This document shows positions 1 to 10,396 of a DNA stretch of 64,000 nucleotides, piece after piece. The notes beneath the pieces are model-generated. The model was not told the DNA's origin. It did not search any database and saw nothing but the letters and a program-made list of their open reading frames with translations. This stretch comes from Morella rubra. Its lineage: Eukaryota; Streptophyta; Magnoliopsida; Fagales; Myricaceae. Location of the stretch: assembly GCA_003952965.2 (NCBI GenBank), contig CM025851.1, positions 20,460,822 through 20,524,821 of the forward strand, read 5' to 3'. The translations under genes were made by a program, and so were the position numbers. Position 1 is the stretch's first letter; each line of letters opens with the position of its first letter.

Positions 1-199
1 ATTTTAAGGACCAATGCAAATAACACAAATATAATCTTCAAGTATATATATATACACATTTTTGGAATGTATATTAAAGTGTGGTGATTGTTAGATCGTC
101 ACATATGTTCTATGTAGGAGTAGGCTTTCCTTCACGTGAGAGGTGTGGCGCGCCCTAGATTTGTCGGATTGCACCCCAGCCCGCAAGTTCGCAACTACC

Positions 200-770
200 C
201 TTATTGCTGAGGCTTTTACAAAAAGCGGGGCAGTATTTTATCTATTTATTAGCCGTGTTTTTCCTGACCGATGCCATAAAGTGTATAGGTTTATGAAATA
301 ACCGAATCAATCTAGATTTGATATTTAGTCGGGTTTTTTCGCATAAACACAGTTGAAAAGTACCACCATATTGTGGCACTTTAACAATACGCTACAGTAT
401 TGTTTCCCCTTTAGCAGTGTTTTTATTTACCGCCGCAACAAACTAAAGGTTTTAGAAGCGTTTTTTAAAAATCGCTATAATAATACGATCTTAGTCATGT
501 TTATTTCACAAACGTCGGGGCTAAAAAGGTATCTTGTTGTAGCGCTTTAAAAAAGCGTTGCTGTATCGTTTCTTTATAGCAGCGTTTTTTTCTCTGACCG
601 TCGCAAAAGAGTATATGTTTTTGCAACGTTTTTTTGAAAATTGCCGCTATAGTGATATCTGTAGTGGCGGTTGTAGAAGAACGCCAGTGGGTATACTTAT
701 AGATTGTTGCAGGGTTCGGGTAATAAACGTTAGACGCGTTTCCCTCCATAAACGCTGCTATATTCCGTTA
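200..770. repeat. CACTA subterminal repeat cluster, left
   Basis: Many diverged copies of a short motif built on GCAGCGTTTTT and its complement occur here, for example around 410, 455, 575, 630 and 745. The cluster resumes at 1455-1545 after a later insertion. Motifs of this kind are binding sites for the element's own TnpA-like protein in characterised CACTA elements. Here that role is inferred only from position and form. Confidence 0.55.
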
Positions 771-1454
771 GAGCATTCCTAGTAGGTTCTCTATTCTAAC
801 ATTTTGGTTAGAATAGAGAACCAATTTAACAAAAAAGCCAAAGAACACTCTTTAACAGCTTATCTATTTTAACAATTTTTTTTAAAAATTTTAACATGTG
901 AACAGTGGTTCTTTATTTTAGATAACCACTGTTCACTTCTCTATAATAAAATATTAATAGTTTTTCTTATTTTTTCTTTTTCTTTCTCTTTTCTTAATAT
1001 ATTTTAGACTAAATAAAGACTAACTTAATACATTTTAAACTAAATAAAGACTAACTTAATACATTTTAAAAAATATGATCGTTAAAATAAGACAAGTATT
1101 TATAATATGACAGTTAGGATAAGAAAAATTTTAAAAAATCTAATCGTTGAGATAAGATAAATTTAAAAAATTCCGAGCGTTAGGAAAAGACAAAAATTAA
1201 AAAATTCACCCTTTTAGGATAATACAAATATTCAAAAATATAACCGTTACAATAAAACGAATATTCAAAAATATAAATGTTAGAGAAATAATAAAGAAAT
1301 ATTTGAATAATAATATTTAAATAAAATAGTAAAAGTAGATGGTTAAAATAGAGAAGCTGCTGTGAGTGTTTTTAAAAAGTTGATAGTTAAAATAGAGAAG
1401 TGTACTTTTGGTTAAAATAGAGAGCCAAATTTGAATAAGCTGCTAGGAATGCTC
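771..1454. mobile_element. Non-autonomous PIF/Harbinger-like element
   Basis: The ends are inverted repeats: GAGCATTCCTAGTAGGTTCT on the left and, read in reverse, GAGCATTCCTAGCAGCTTAT on the right. Both sides are flanked by TTA (768-770 and 1455-1457), the three-base target duplication of PIF/Harbinger elements. The 684-bp interior is AT-rich and codes for nothing recognisable. It carries repeats of a TTAAAATAGAGAA-type motif near both ends and several diverged units of the type CGTTAGGATAAGACAA. It interrupts the CACTA subterminal repeats, so it is the younger insertion. Confidence 0.75.
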
Positions 1455-2089
1455 TTATTGTAGACTGTTTGCTCAAAAATGTTGGGAAAATCGATGTTTC
1501 AGCAGCGTTTGTTGTAAAAAGCGATGCTAAACGCACTTTTTTATCCTCAAGCACCATACATACATGAATAATCTCATTAGTTACATAAATAAAGTATATT
1601 TAATAAGATTAGGTCTTCGTAATGAGTATATTATTCAATATTTATATTAGCATATGGATTCTTTCTATCCATACATGGATCTATTATATATTATAAATTA
1701 TAAACCATAGTTATGATAATTACATATCAATTGAATAAATATATGAAGTTTAGAAAAGATCTATTATTACACTTATACCAAGCATATTTAGAATAATTAG
1801 CAACACGTATACGTGCTTAGGAACATAATATATGGTCATAGATGCTATGATTGAGTATTAAGTACATATAAAGTATTTACCTTAGCACTTATTATTTATT
1901 TATCTAACAAGTAGACATTGTGAGATTAGCTTATACAATAACAAGTATATAATGAAGCAAGACTTAAAATAAATGGGTAGTTAAAAGTATAGGCATATTT
2001 ATATAAACAATACATATGGACTATGGATTACCTATAGGAATGTGATATATACTTCCGCTTCATTTTACAACAAACATATATTACAACTG

Positions 2090-2307
2090 TTGGTCTTCTC
2101 TCAAACTCACTATCACTCTCAGTCTTCTCTCTTTGTTTCTCGTTGATCGCATAGTCAATGGTTCTCTAAGCCTCGTTCTTCGACTCCCACTTAGGAGTGT
2201 CAAGTGGTCAGTAATTTTTTTTTTAAACTTTTCAGTTAATTTTTAAGGAAAAATTGTAAAATACATAAATTACCTGTTATTAAGGCCTTTTTTATTATGT
2301 AGTTACA
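2090..2307 (+). promoter_or_regulatory. Probable 5' leader of the CACTA transposase gene
   Basis: A pyrimidine-rich stretch (about 2094-2165, with repeated TCTCTC and CACTCTCAG-like runs) is followed by a possible donor and a T-rich run before the ATG at 2308. It resembles a transcribed leader with one intron. No TATA box could be assigned with confidence. Confidence 0.3.
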
Positions 2308-2763
2308 ATGACGAGGAAAAGGTTCAAGACTATTCAGGCTACTGATATAGCCTCATCTTCACAAGCTACGTCGCCTATGACCTCATCTTCACTACAAGGC
2401 ATGCCGCCTATAGTGTCATCTTCACAACAAACTATGTCGCCTTCTAAACAAGGTCGTAGCAAGAATACCTAACAAGGTTATGAACCTTCGAACGATAAGC
2501 AAATGACAGGTATGTAATATACATAATAGTGATATTTTACTATTAATTTACTATTAGTGATTTTAATCTCAATTGTTAAATATACAGATGATGCTCAAGT
2601 TCATAAACAGTGGCAAAACCAGGATTAAATCCAAGGGGGGCGAACTTTAAAGGCGAAATGACAAGAATTTTTTTTCCTTCGTAATGCAAAAAATTGTCTT
2701 AGAGTTACAATGTCGAAAATTAAAGACTAAAAGCATTAAAAATATTAGAATACATGTACCGTA

Positions 2764-3804
2764 CTATGTACTGCGACTGAAAAGTGACAATTGCATCCTA
2801 CGATTTTGCATCTTCTGAAAATGTTGCAAAATGGCTTCGTTCTCAATATTTTTAAAAACTTCTTGCTCGATGTACACTACCATGCAATCATTCATCCAGT
2901 CATCTCTCATCCTATTACGCAAATCACTCTTGATGATCTTCATCGCAGAAAATACTCTTTCAACGGTTGCAGTCGCAACTGGTAAGACCAATGCTAACTC
3001 AATAAGTCGATAAACTAATGGAAATAGAGTATTCTTTTTGGTCTCAACCATCTTCATAGCAAGACTTCTAATATCTTGAAGCCCAGAAAAAATATCATTT
3101 TTTTCTAACATCTCTAATATAGGTATTAAGCTGATTTTTAAGTATCAAATGATCATCTATTGTGAAATCTTCTGGATAAAGCTCAGCAAGACGACGTAAC
3201 TTAGCATGATCAAACGCTAAGAATGAGTTTTTTGGATCAAGACATGCTATGCAAAGAAGTAACTCCGTACTTGCTTCATGAACCGATTATCCATTTCTTG
3301 AGTGATCAAATCAATAACTTGCAAAACACTTCCACACGAAAATGATGAAAATAAGTAATAGTTTGCCCTCCATACCTCAAACGACTACGAATTGGTATAA
3401 TGTTTGGCACACTAATAGAGTTATCCACACAAAAAGTTTTGACTTCTTCCAAAATCCATCTTATTCTATTTCTCTCAATTCTTGCAATTGTTCCTTCACA
3501 ACTCTAACCAAACCCATAGCATTAACAATGTCTTGATCTTTTTGTTGTAAGGCTGTGACAATTCGTTTGTAATTCCCATTATATTCCTCAACAAATGCAT
3601 AGTGAATACAAACTCAAAACTTTCCATCTTATCCATCAAACTCATAGCCATGGATCTTTGTTCTGGGAGAGTATCATCCTCTTTTATGTGTTCAAGCACT
3701 TCTAATATTGATGACCACATAGTGAAGAGACGGATTATTGTAAGGTGGTATGAACCCCAACGAGTGTCACCTACAATATTATAGGAATTAAAAACTATAA
3801 ACAA
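2764..3804 (-). pseudogene. hAT transposase fragment with C-terminal dimerisation domain
   Basis: The last 115 codons (3111-2764) read as the hAT C-terminal dimerisation region: the stretch TATVERVFSAMKIIKSDLRN is characteristic, followed by a conserved acidic and aromatic tail. Upstream on the same strand, 3804-3496 encodes a piece of the transposase core with a DTRWGSY motif. The two pieces are out of frame with each other and separated by stops around 3120-3490. The N-terminal zinc-finger and the start of the catalytic domain are absent. The family belongs to the TTF/DUF4371 type of plant hAT protein as I recall it. It is not functional. Confidence 0.8.
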
Positions 3805-4136
3805 AGAAAAAAAAACTAAATGGTCTATTAGTATTGTAATGAAATATAGTAATCACCTAGTCGTACGAGACTGATTTTTTTATTTTTGCCCATTCCACTA
3901 GAAATCTCTCCCTTATCCAACCGCTCCACTATCTTCTCATGACAACTTTGCCGGAGAGCATCTTTCCTTTTACATGAAGCTTGAGAGAGAAGTGAGAAAA
4001 TTCGATTTTAAAACAGAGAAACCGACGGTTATACCTGGTGGCTAGTGTGGCGGTGGGGCAACTGAGCTATGGGTAGTGGCCAACGGGCAACAATGACAGG
4101 CGGCTCATGGCTCAGAGTGAGAAGTGAGAAACGTAT

Positions 4137-4140
<4 letters not shown>

Positions 4141-4171
<31 letters not shown>
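4141..4171. repeat. (GA)n microsatellite
   Basis: About 15 uninterrupted GA units lie within the non-coding half of the hAT element. This is a likely length-variable marker. Confidence 0.95.
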
Positions 4172-4174
<3 letters not shown>

Positions 4175-5093
4175 TCAAGAAAGAGAGGAGGAATTTTTTC
4201 AAAACAGGGTGAAACACATCGTTTCACCTTGTTGTAATTTTTTTTTTAAGCAGAGGGTGAAACGACGCAGTTTCACCCTTTACGTATTAAAAAAATAAAA
4301 AAAAAAAGGGCTTAGGCCTAATGGGGATTGGGCCCAGGCCGCATAGTAGTGAAAATTTTGGGTTGGAACCACTGGGCTCTAGTTAGCCTGGGCCTATGGG
4401 CTTGCCAACTTATGAAAAAAATAAAATAAAATAAAAAACACATGTAATTATTTTTTTTGGGCAGTGAAATGGGTGGCAGCCGCCCTGGTCCGCTACCCCT
4501 TGCATCCGCCACTATTCATAAGATGCACATAGTTATGCAAATGGCTGACGTGTGGAACTTGAAAGACAGAGAATGGATACTCATACAGTTTAATGATATT
4601 GGTTAACCTCTAAATGAAAAGGAGGTGTTTTTGCCCAATTCACGGGTTGCGTTGCCATAATCAACTTCTTTTAGATGCCTTACATTGGCATCGAGTCCCT
4701 CTAGAAATAAAGGAAGATTGCTGAAAAATCATGACGATATCAATAATTTTTATTTATAGTACTTGAAATGCGCTTATTATAATAAGTTTAATCATTTACG
4801 CACCTCACTCGAAATTTCTTTTGCGGAGAAGATTTGTTATCCCCATGGGTCCAATGAGGAATATCGTCAAGCACCACTCCCTGAGGAATCTGTGAGAAAA
4901 GTGACGAACTTTTAAATGTAGTAGTCTAAGGACTAAATATTTTGATGAGGCCAATACGCCTCATCTGGTGAAAGAAAAGGCTCCACCTGAGGTTGATTTG
5001 GAGCAATTTAGCAAATTAGTTGATTATTGGTATTCTGATCAAGAGCAGTAGGAACTTATTTCTTTGTATTAAAGATTTTATAGATGTAATTAA

Positions 5094-5279
5094 GGTGTGT
5101 TTGTCTCCCAAAATTATAACCTCATAGAATAATTACAATATAATCTCTCTCCCCATCAAATCATTACTTTTCACTATAATAAATATAAAAAATTCATTCA
5201 AATCATCGATCTCTTCACTTTCACCGATTCTAATACTCCAAAATTTTAACATCCAAAATTTGATCATTCAAACACACTC
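5094..5279. mobile_element. Short PIF/Harbinger-type MITE
   Basis: The ends GGTGTGTTTG and CAAACACACTC are inverted repeats, flanked by TAA on both sides (5091-5093 and 5280-5282). The 186-bp AT-rich interior contains no coding sequence. A diverged relative with the same internal phrases (CCATCAAATC, ACTTTTCACT, CAAAATTTTAAC) is present near 56860-57085. Confidence 0.6.
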
Positions 5280-6589
5280 TAAATTATTAATTTGCAATGT
5301 CTTGATATTCGTGTAGAGTCGAAGTCGAGTGGGCAAACAAAGTCATGCTAACCAAACCTCGCTCCACATTGCAGGATCTTGCAATTTTGCACGTAATGTA
5401 CACCAAATGGTACATAGGATCTAATTTATTTGTTTACTGAAATAGTTGTTATTAATGAGACTCATATATAGTATTTAAAATATTATCATTTTATATGGTG
5501 TTTGTGATGTAGGAGAAAGAGACACAGGTCGTGGTTGATCGATCCACATTGTACAAAGCTATGCATTCTTGTGCTGACGACACTCCAATGAACCCTGATA
5601 CATCAGAGAAAATGATGTTTTACTATTAGATCAATTGTGCTTTGAATCAACAAATTTTAATTCAAAATTTAGTTGTATGTCCTATTGTTTTAGAGGCAAA
5701 TGGAGGAGATTCTTAGCAATGAAGCATCAACAATCTCACAACCCTTGAGCCAACATCGATAAAGTGGAACCATCAGTTGGTCATCATTTGATGCATACAC
5801 ATAGGTAATTGGTCAAGAATGACATGGTCGCATTCACAATGTTAGACTTGGACCCACTCTCTCATCCCATCCTACCCACAAGAGTAGAATCCTGCATCAA
5901 CCACCTAATCAAGAACAATGGATAATAGAGCATCAACATATGAAATTGAATTTCTTCTTTAGTCTGTCATGCAAGAGCTAGTGATTTTGGTTTACCCTCA
6001 CATAGTCATTGATTGATTCTATCTAAGTATGTATCTTTCTAATTAATTGTTTGTTTTACTTTTGTAGAAATGTCGTGGTAGACAAAATCTCGGCACTCCA
6101 TCAAGTCCATAATCAGTTCTTCGATCATATATTGCAAGTCAGAATGATGTGGGTGCAAAGTCCAATGGTAAGATACTTTTGTCATTTGAGTGTATACTAA
6201 CCTCTTGTGTTTGTATTATTTATTTGTATTTATTTATTTGTATCTTTGTTGAAAATATTAATTTTTGTTACTTTTTCAACATTGTTACAATGATGATAGT
6301 GATGGTGATGGTACTGGTGATGATGGTGTTGCAGCTGCTACTTCTAATGCTAAGGATTAAAGTGAGATTTTTTTTTTTGTTAAATGATGATACTTGTTAC
6401 TTTTTAGACTACTTGTTAGAAACTTATAAAACCTCTTTTGTTTGTTGCAAACTTGTAAGACTTTGTTATTTAGTCAACGATAAAGTATATTTTGCTTTAT
6501 TATATTTTCTTAAGTTTTTACATCAATGAAATATGCTTATGAAAATAAATTTGCATTAGATAAAAATATTAAGAAAATAATAAATATTT

Positions 6590-7060
6590 ATGTTGCAACA
6601 TTGTCTTAGATTTAGCAGCGTTTTTAAAATGCGGGTATAGATATTTGGTAGAGATTTAGTAGCATTTTTAAACACTAGCATAGATATTCGGTGGCATTTT
6701 TTACCTTGTGATTTAGCGGCATTTTTAAAATGCGGGTATATATATTTAGTGCTAGCATAGATATTTGACGGCATTTTTAAAATGTTGGTGTAGATAGCTA
6801 GAAGCAATTTAGCGGCGTTTTTGAAACGCCAGCAAAAACGTGCTCTTTAGCGACGTTTTTAAAACGCCAACAAAAGGGAGATCTTTAACAACAATTTGAA
6901 AACACTAGAAAAAGTGTTGTATATAGCTACATTTGTGCAAAAGGTTGTTTGTAGCAGCGCTTTTACCTTTAACTACATTTCAAGGGAAATGCTGTAACAA
7001 AAATCCCAATCGAATTTAGGGTTTTTAGTCATTTTTTTACCGCTGCTAGGTGACTGCTGG
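6590..7060. repeat. CACTA subterminal repeat cluster, right
   Basis: Roughly ten diverged copies of TTTAGCGGCGTTTTTAAAAC-like units at 25-60 bp spacing are present, for example near 6615, 6660, 6715, 6770, 6820 and 6850. They match the left cluster in motif and mark the right subterminal region of the CACTA element. Confidence 0.6.
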
Positions 7061-7745
7061 CGTAGATATACTTTCATCAATGTTTGTGAGAAACACGGCT
7101 AAAACCCTACCCCAATGCACTTACTGCAACGTATAAAAGGGTAGGGTTGTGCATCAGCGATGGTGGTGGCAGTTATGCCCTCCAGCGGCACCGCAACCGT
7201 TTTGGGCGGTTGTCCAAAAATGAACACCGCAACCGGCACTACTAGGTGTGGAAAAGTGATTGTTTTGATGGTGGCGGTAGCTATTACCGTCACCCAAACC
7301 AAATCTACCAAAACCATAAGAAAAACTCGACAAAAAATCCTAAATCGCAAATAGGCAAGTTCTAATTGACCTCAACAAAATCCCAACACAAAATCAATCA
7401 AACGAATTCAAATCGCATTCAAAATCAAACAGCGGAAAAAAAAACAACCAAATCGGCAAAGCTCAAAATGAAATCAACCCAAAAACTTTCAAATCGCATT
7501 TAAAATCAACCCGTAAAAAAAAATACCAAATCTACAAATCCCAAACGAAACGAAAAATCGCATTATAAATCAAAGCAACCAGATAGAAGGAAAAGAGAGA
7601 AAAAGTAATGCATAGGCCAGAGAGAGAGAGAGAGAAACTAGAGATATTATACAGAGGAGGGGGAAGGAGAGAATGGATGAAATTTTTGGGGGAGGAGCAG
7701 GCCACTAAAAAAAAGTTAGGTGAAAGTTTACATGCATTTTTTTTT

Positions 7746-8137
7746 GGGTTAAATACACTTTGCCCCCCTTATCTTTAAGGTCATTTACACTTTGCACCCC
7801 GATGTATTATTTTTGACACATTGGACCCCTTAACTTACACATTTTTTCACTTTGGACCCCGCACCCAAATTGCCCGTTAATTTAGACGGATTCCGTCAAA
7901 ATTTTTACACATTGTCCCCTTTATCTTTTGGGTGTATGTACACTTTGCACCCCGATGTTTAGGGGTACACATTGCACCCACATTTTGACGGAATCCGTCT
8001 AAATTAACGGGCAATTTGGGTGCGGGGTCCAAAGTGAAAAAATGTGTAAGTTAAGGGGTCCAATGTGTCAAAAATAATACATCGGAGTGCAAAGTGTAAA
8101 TGACCCCAAAGATAAGGGGGTGAAGTGTATTTAACCC
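7746..8137. mobile_element. Mutator-type foldback MITE
   Basis: Two long arms, about 7746-7908 and 7982-8137, are near-perfect inverted copies of each other. They begin GGGTTAAATACACTTTGCCC and contain the repeated phrases CACTTTGCACCCCGATGT and GACGGAATCCGTC. A 73-bp spacer separates them. The element sits between runs of nine and ten T (7737-7745 and 8138-8147), consistent with a 9-bp target duplication as for Mutator elements. It has no coding capacity and would fold into a single large hairpin if transcribed. Confidence 0.8.
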
Positions 8138-8440
8138 TTTTTTTTTTATTTGTACCTGCGGTTTTTTACTGCAGCTAAAGGTGAGTTTTTTTTTGTAGTA
8201 TATATTCCACTCTAATTAAGTCATTATATTTTTATTACTTATGCGAATAAGGGGGCGATAACATTTTAAAAATTATTTTCTATGTAAATGAGATTATTTA
8301 ATTCGAAGAAAAGAGACACATTAATAAGTATCACTTGATATAGATCTTATAACACTCATAACTTTATACATGTAGTGTTATAGTATTGGGAGTTTTATAT
8401 AGCGTACAGTAAATAGGATGACATTTTCTATGCTGCATTT

Positions 8441-8840
8441 TATCAAGTTTCATCCCAAAATCAATTGGCAATGGGAAGAGGTGGCCCAACAGGTATATGA
8501 AGTACAAGATTAAATGATCTCTAATTAATGTGGGACTCTAACACTCCCCTTCACATGTAAGCCGAATGAACATGGTCTATGCACGTGGACAACATTGAGG
8601 AACACAAACAAGTGGGCCAAGCCTAGAAATATTTTGCTCTGATACCATATCAAGTTTCATCCCAAAACTAATTGGCATGAGAAGAGGTGGTCCAACAGGT
8701 ATATGAAGCACAAGATTAAATAGTCCCTAATCAATATGGGACTCTAACACTCCCCCTCACGTGCAGGCCGAATGAATATGGTCTATACACGTGGACAATA
8801 CTGGAGAACACAGACAAGTAAGCCAAGCCCAGAAGTTTGA
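8441..8840 (-). mobile_element. Tandem TRIM (miniature LTR retroelement)
   Basis: Two LTR-like repeats of 103 and 102 bp (8441-8543 and 8648-8749) flank a 104-bp internal stretch. Read on the minus strand each LTR starts TGTTAGAGTCCCA and ends GAAACTTGATA. Directly after the upstream LTR comes TGGTATCAGAGC (8647-8636), the primer-binding site complementary to initiator methionine tRNA. A purine tract abuts each LTR start. To the right of the second LTR a second, truncated internal copy continues to about 8840, so the array is partial internal - LTR - internal - LTR. There is no coding capacity, as expected of TRIMs. Confidence 0.78.
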
Positions 8841-9789
8841 GTGTTGTATTAGATCGAACTTCATACAGTTAGAAAATACATCAATTAGATACTTGAATTG
8901 ATCTTACAGCTCGAATATAGTTAAGTCAAATTTGGTCACAAATAATAGGATTGGAATTCACATCTACCCACGAATAAGTTCGTCTGAGAGTAATAAGTTT
9001 GTCATTTCAATAATTAAAGTATTAGTCCTGGGGCTAGACCACAAACAATAGGAAAACAATCACCGTCGTTAGTATGTTTACACTTCCGAACTTCTTCGTT
9101 GATGATGCTGAAACCGTCGATGACAAATTGTTAACTTTCCGGTGTCCTAAGGCTCAAGACAGATACATACAAAATAGATATATTAGGCTCAAGGTTTTAA
9201 AGAATGTTTGATGCAAAATTATTTTTATTGGAGTTTATTAATAAGTAATGAGAAGAAGATTTGATGATTTTTTTTTTTTAAAAAGTAAGAGAGTCTATTA
9301 CAAAATAAGTAGAGAAATTATTTAATGTAGTTTTTTTTAATAAAAAAATTAAAGTTGGTGTAAAGAAGTGTTAGAATTTGTACTTTATTAGATATCTAAA
9401 ATGTTGATAGTATGAAGAAAATAATGTTTAAATTTTTTTAATAAAAGTATTATTTGTTGTTTTGTAAAGAAGTGTTAGAAGATTTAATGTTTGTGAGTAT
9501 TTTATGATTTAAAGTAGAAAATTTTAGTTTGAAAGAATTTCATTAACGCTCCCAAACAGTCACTCCCTGATAAAAAATCTTGATAGATATTACTCCACAT
9601 TAAACTCAGGCTAAAAATAAAAAATAAAAATAAAATAAAAATAACAATTAATTTGGAAATGACGACAGAGGACAGTGCAGTAAACAATACGAAGAGTAAC
9701 TCCACTCGGAGAAGGGGGTCCTTGTCAGAACCATAAGGATTTGCTTGCCTTTCATTAACCCACATCTCCCCTCCATACACTCCCTGCAA
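8841..9789. other. Intergenic, no gene seen
   Basis: AT-rich sequence between the TRIM and the ERECTA upstream region. A stretch at 9200-9490 carries loosely repeated phrases such as AAGAAGTGTTAGAA (about 9363 and 9466) and T-rich runs, suggesting an old MITE. No ends could be fixed and no coding region is supported. Confidence 0.5.
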
Positions 9790-10323
9790 AACCCAGTTGA
9801 CAGCGACCCCTTATTCACAATGGCATGGCAGACAGAGAGAGAAGGAAAGATGTAGACAGAGAAAGTTGAGAGAGGGAGAGAGAAAGAGAGCTGTACTGTT
9901 GCAGGTTTTGTTGCAGTGGTCTGGCAGATTGTTTTTTAACTTTATGTATGAAATAATTCTCTCTCTCTCTCTCTAGTTCTTACGGGTTGTGTATTTAGAG
10001 CTCCATGTTGCCAGAGCGATGTGATTGAACAAGCAAAAGTCGAGCTCGTCCTGCTCTGATACATATCGTCACCCCAAAAAAAGGAAAACAATTTTAAACA
10101 ATAGAGGAGAAAGGAAAAAGGAAAAAGAGAACTTCCCCCAAGAATTCTGATAAGCCAACTTCTCATCTCACTCAGCCTTATCTTCTTCGACTCCAAGCAT
10201 TTCCATGCCACCTCTGAGTTTCCAAATGTGTTTAGGCTGAACCAGAAAACTTGTGAAGCGTGTTTCAAACACTTCGTTTATCGTGGGGGATAGTGTCAAA
10301 CGAGGTTTTTGGGGAGAGAACTT
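9790..10323 (+). promoter_or_regulatory. ERECTA upstream region and 5' leader
   Basis: A purine GA-rich run (9831-9892) and a pyrimidine CT run (9959-9974) lie 350-490 bp before the ERECTA ATG. Both are common around plant core promoters, the first as possible GAGA-factor sites and the second as a pyrimidine patch. A TATA-like TTTATGTATGAAAT occurs near 9940. The transcription start cannot be fixed by eye, so leader and promoter are not separated. No ATG lies in a long frame between the CT run and 10324. Confidence 0.4.
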
Positions 10324-10396
10324 ATGGCATTTCCAGTTGAGCTACTTCTGGCTTTTCTCGTCTGTCTGAGCTTTGCCACGGTTGACTCCGATGATG
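10324..10396 (+). CDS. ER: ERECTA exon 1: start and signal peptide
   Basis: Encodes residues 1-24 plus one base. The start [20 protein letters not shown] is a typical secretion signal: a hydrophobic core ending in small residues before the acidic SDD. The ATG is preceded by AACTT and followed by G. It is the only ATG that puts this signal in frame with the repeats. Donor: GATG|GTGAGT. Confidence 0.93.

Larger units (their letters stand above)
2608..4514 (-). mobile_element. hAT-family transposon, defective
   Basis: The left end is CAGTGGCAAAACCAGGATTA and the right end, read in reverse, is TAGTGGCGGATGCAAGGGGT, forming short inverted repeats. An 8-bp target duplication flanks it: TTCATAAA (2600-2607) and TTCATAAG (4515-4522), one mismatch, the size expected for hAT. 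Minus-strand coding pieces at 2764-3804 belong to a hAT transposase, but its N-terminal part is missing from this 1907-bp copy. The right half holds a 30-bp GA microsatellite and non-coding sequence. It sits inside the CACTA transposase gene. Confidence 0.85.
2308..6360 (+). pseudogene. Broken plant transposase gene (Ptta/En/Spm type) of the CACTA element
   Basis: The ATG at 2308 opens a Ser/Gln/Pro-rich N-terminus that meets a stop near 2470. Further coding pieces in the same orientation follow at about 2590-2607 plus 4523-4700, 4760-4915, 5515-5635, 5695-5815 and 6068-6360. They include a stretch reading FNDIGQPLNEKGGVFAQFTG, matching my recollection of the conserved core of the plant Ptta/En/Spm transposase family, and a late VVDRSTLYKAMHSCADDTP segment. 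The end is an acidic Asp/Gly run closing at the TAA near 6360. The gene is split by a hAT element at 2608-4514 and a MITE at 5094-5279, and has several in-frame stops. Family assignment is from memory of the motifs. The exon borders are approximate. Confidence 0.5.
1..8200 (+). mobile_element. Decayed CACTA (En/Spm-like) DNA transposon, left end not seen
   Basis: The block is bounded by clusters of a degenerate subterminal motif (AGCGGCGTTTTTAAAACGC-like) at about 200-1545 and 6590-7060. This arrangement is typical of plant CACTA elements. Between the clusters lies a broken plant transposase-type gene on the + strand. The right end appears to be at 8200: the last bases, read on the minus strand, are TACTACAAAAAAAAACTCAC, one base from the CACTACAA terminus usual for the family. 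No matching CACTA terminus was found at the left, so it lies before base 1 or has been lost. Four other transposons are inserted in it: 771-1454, 2608-4514, 5094-5279 and 7746-8137. Stops and frameshifts in the gene mean it cannot move on its own. Confidence 0.62.

Noticed and set aside
6149..6529. 126-codon hydrophobic frame
   Set aside because: It overlaps the 3' end of the CACTA transposase in another phase and is Val/Met/Leu-rich from a GATGGTGATG repeat. No known domain.
7099..7354. Overlapping frames on both strands in a GC-richer patch
   Set aside because: Frames are short with no domain and lie in CACTA non-coding sequence. A captured gene piece was considered, but nothing was recognised.
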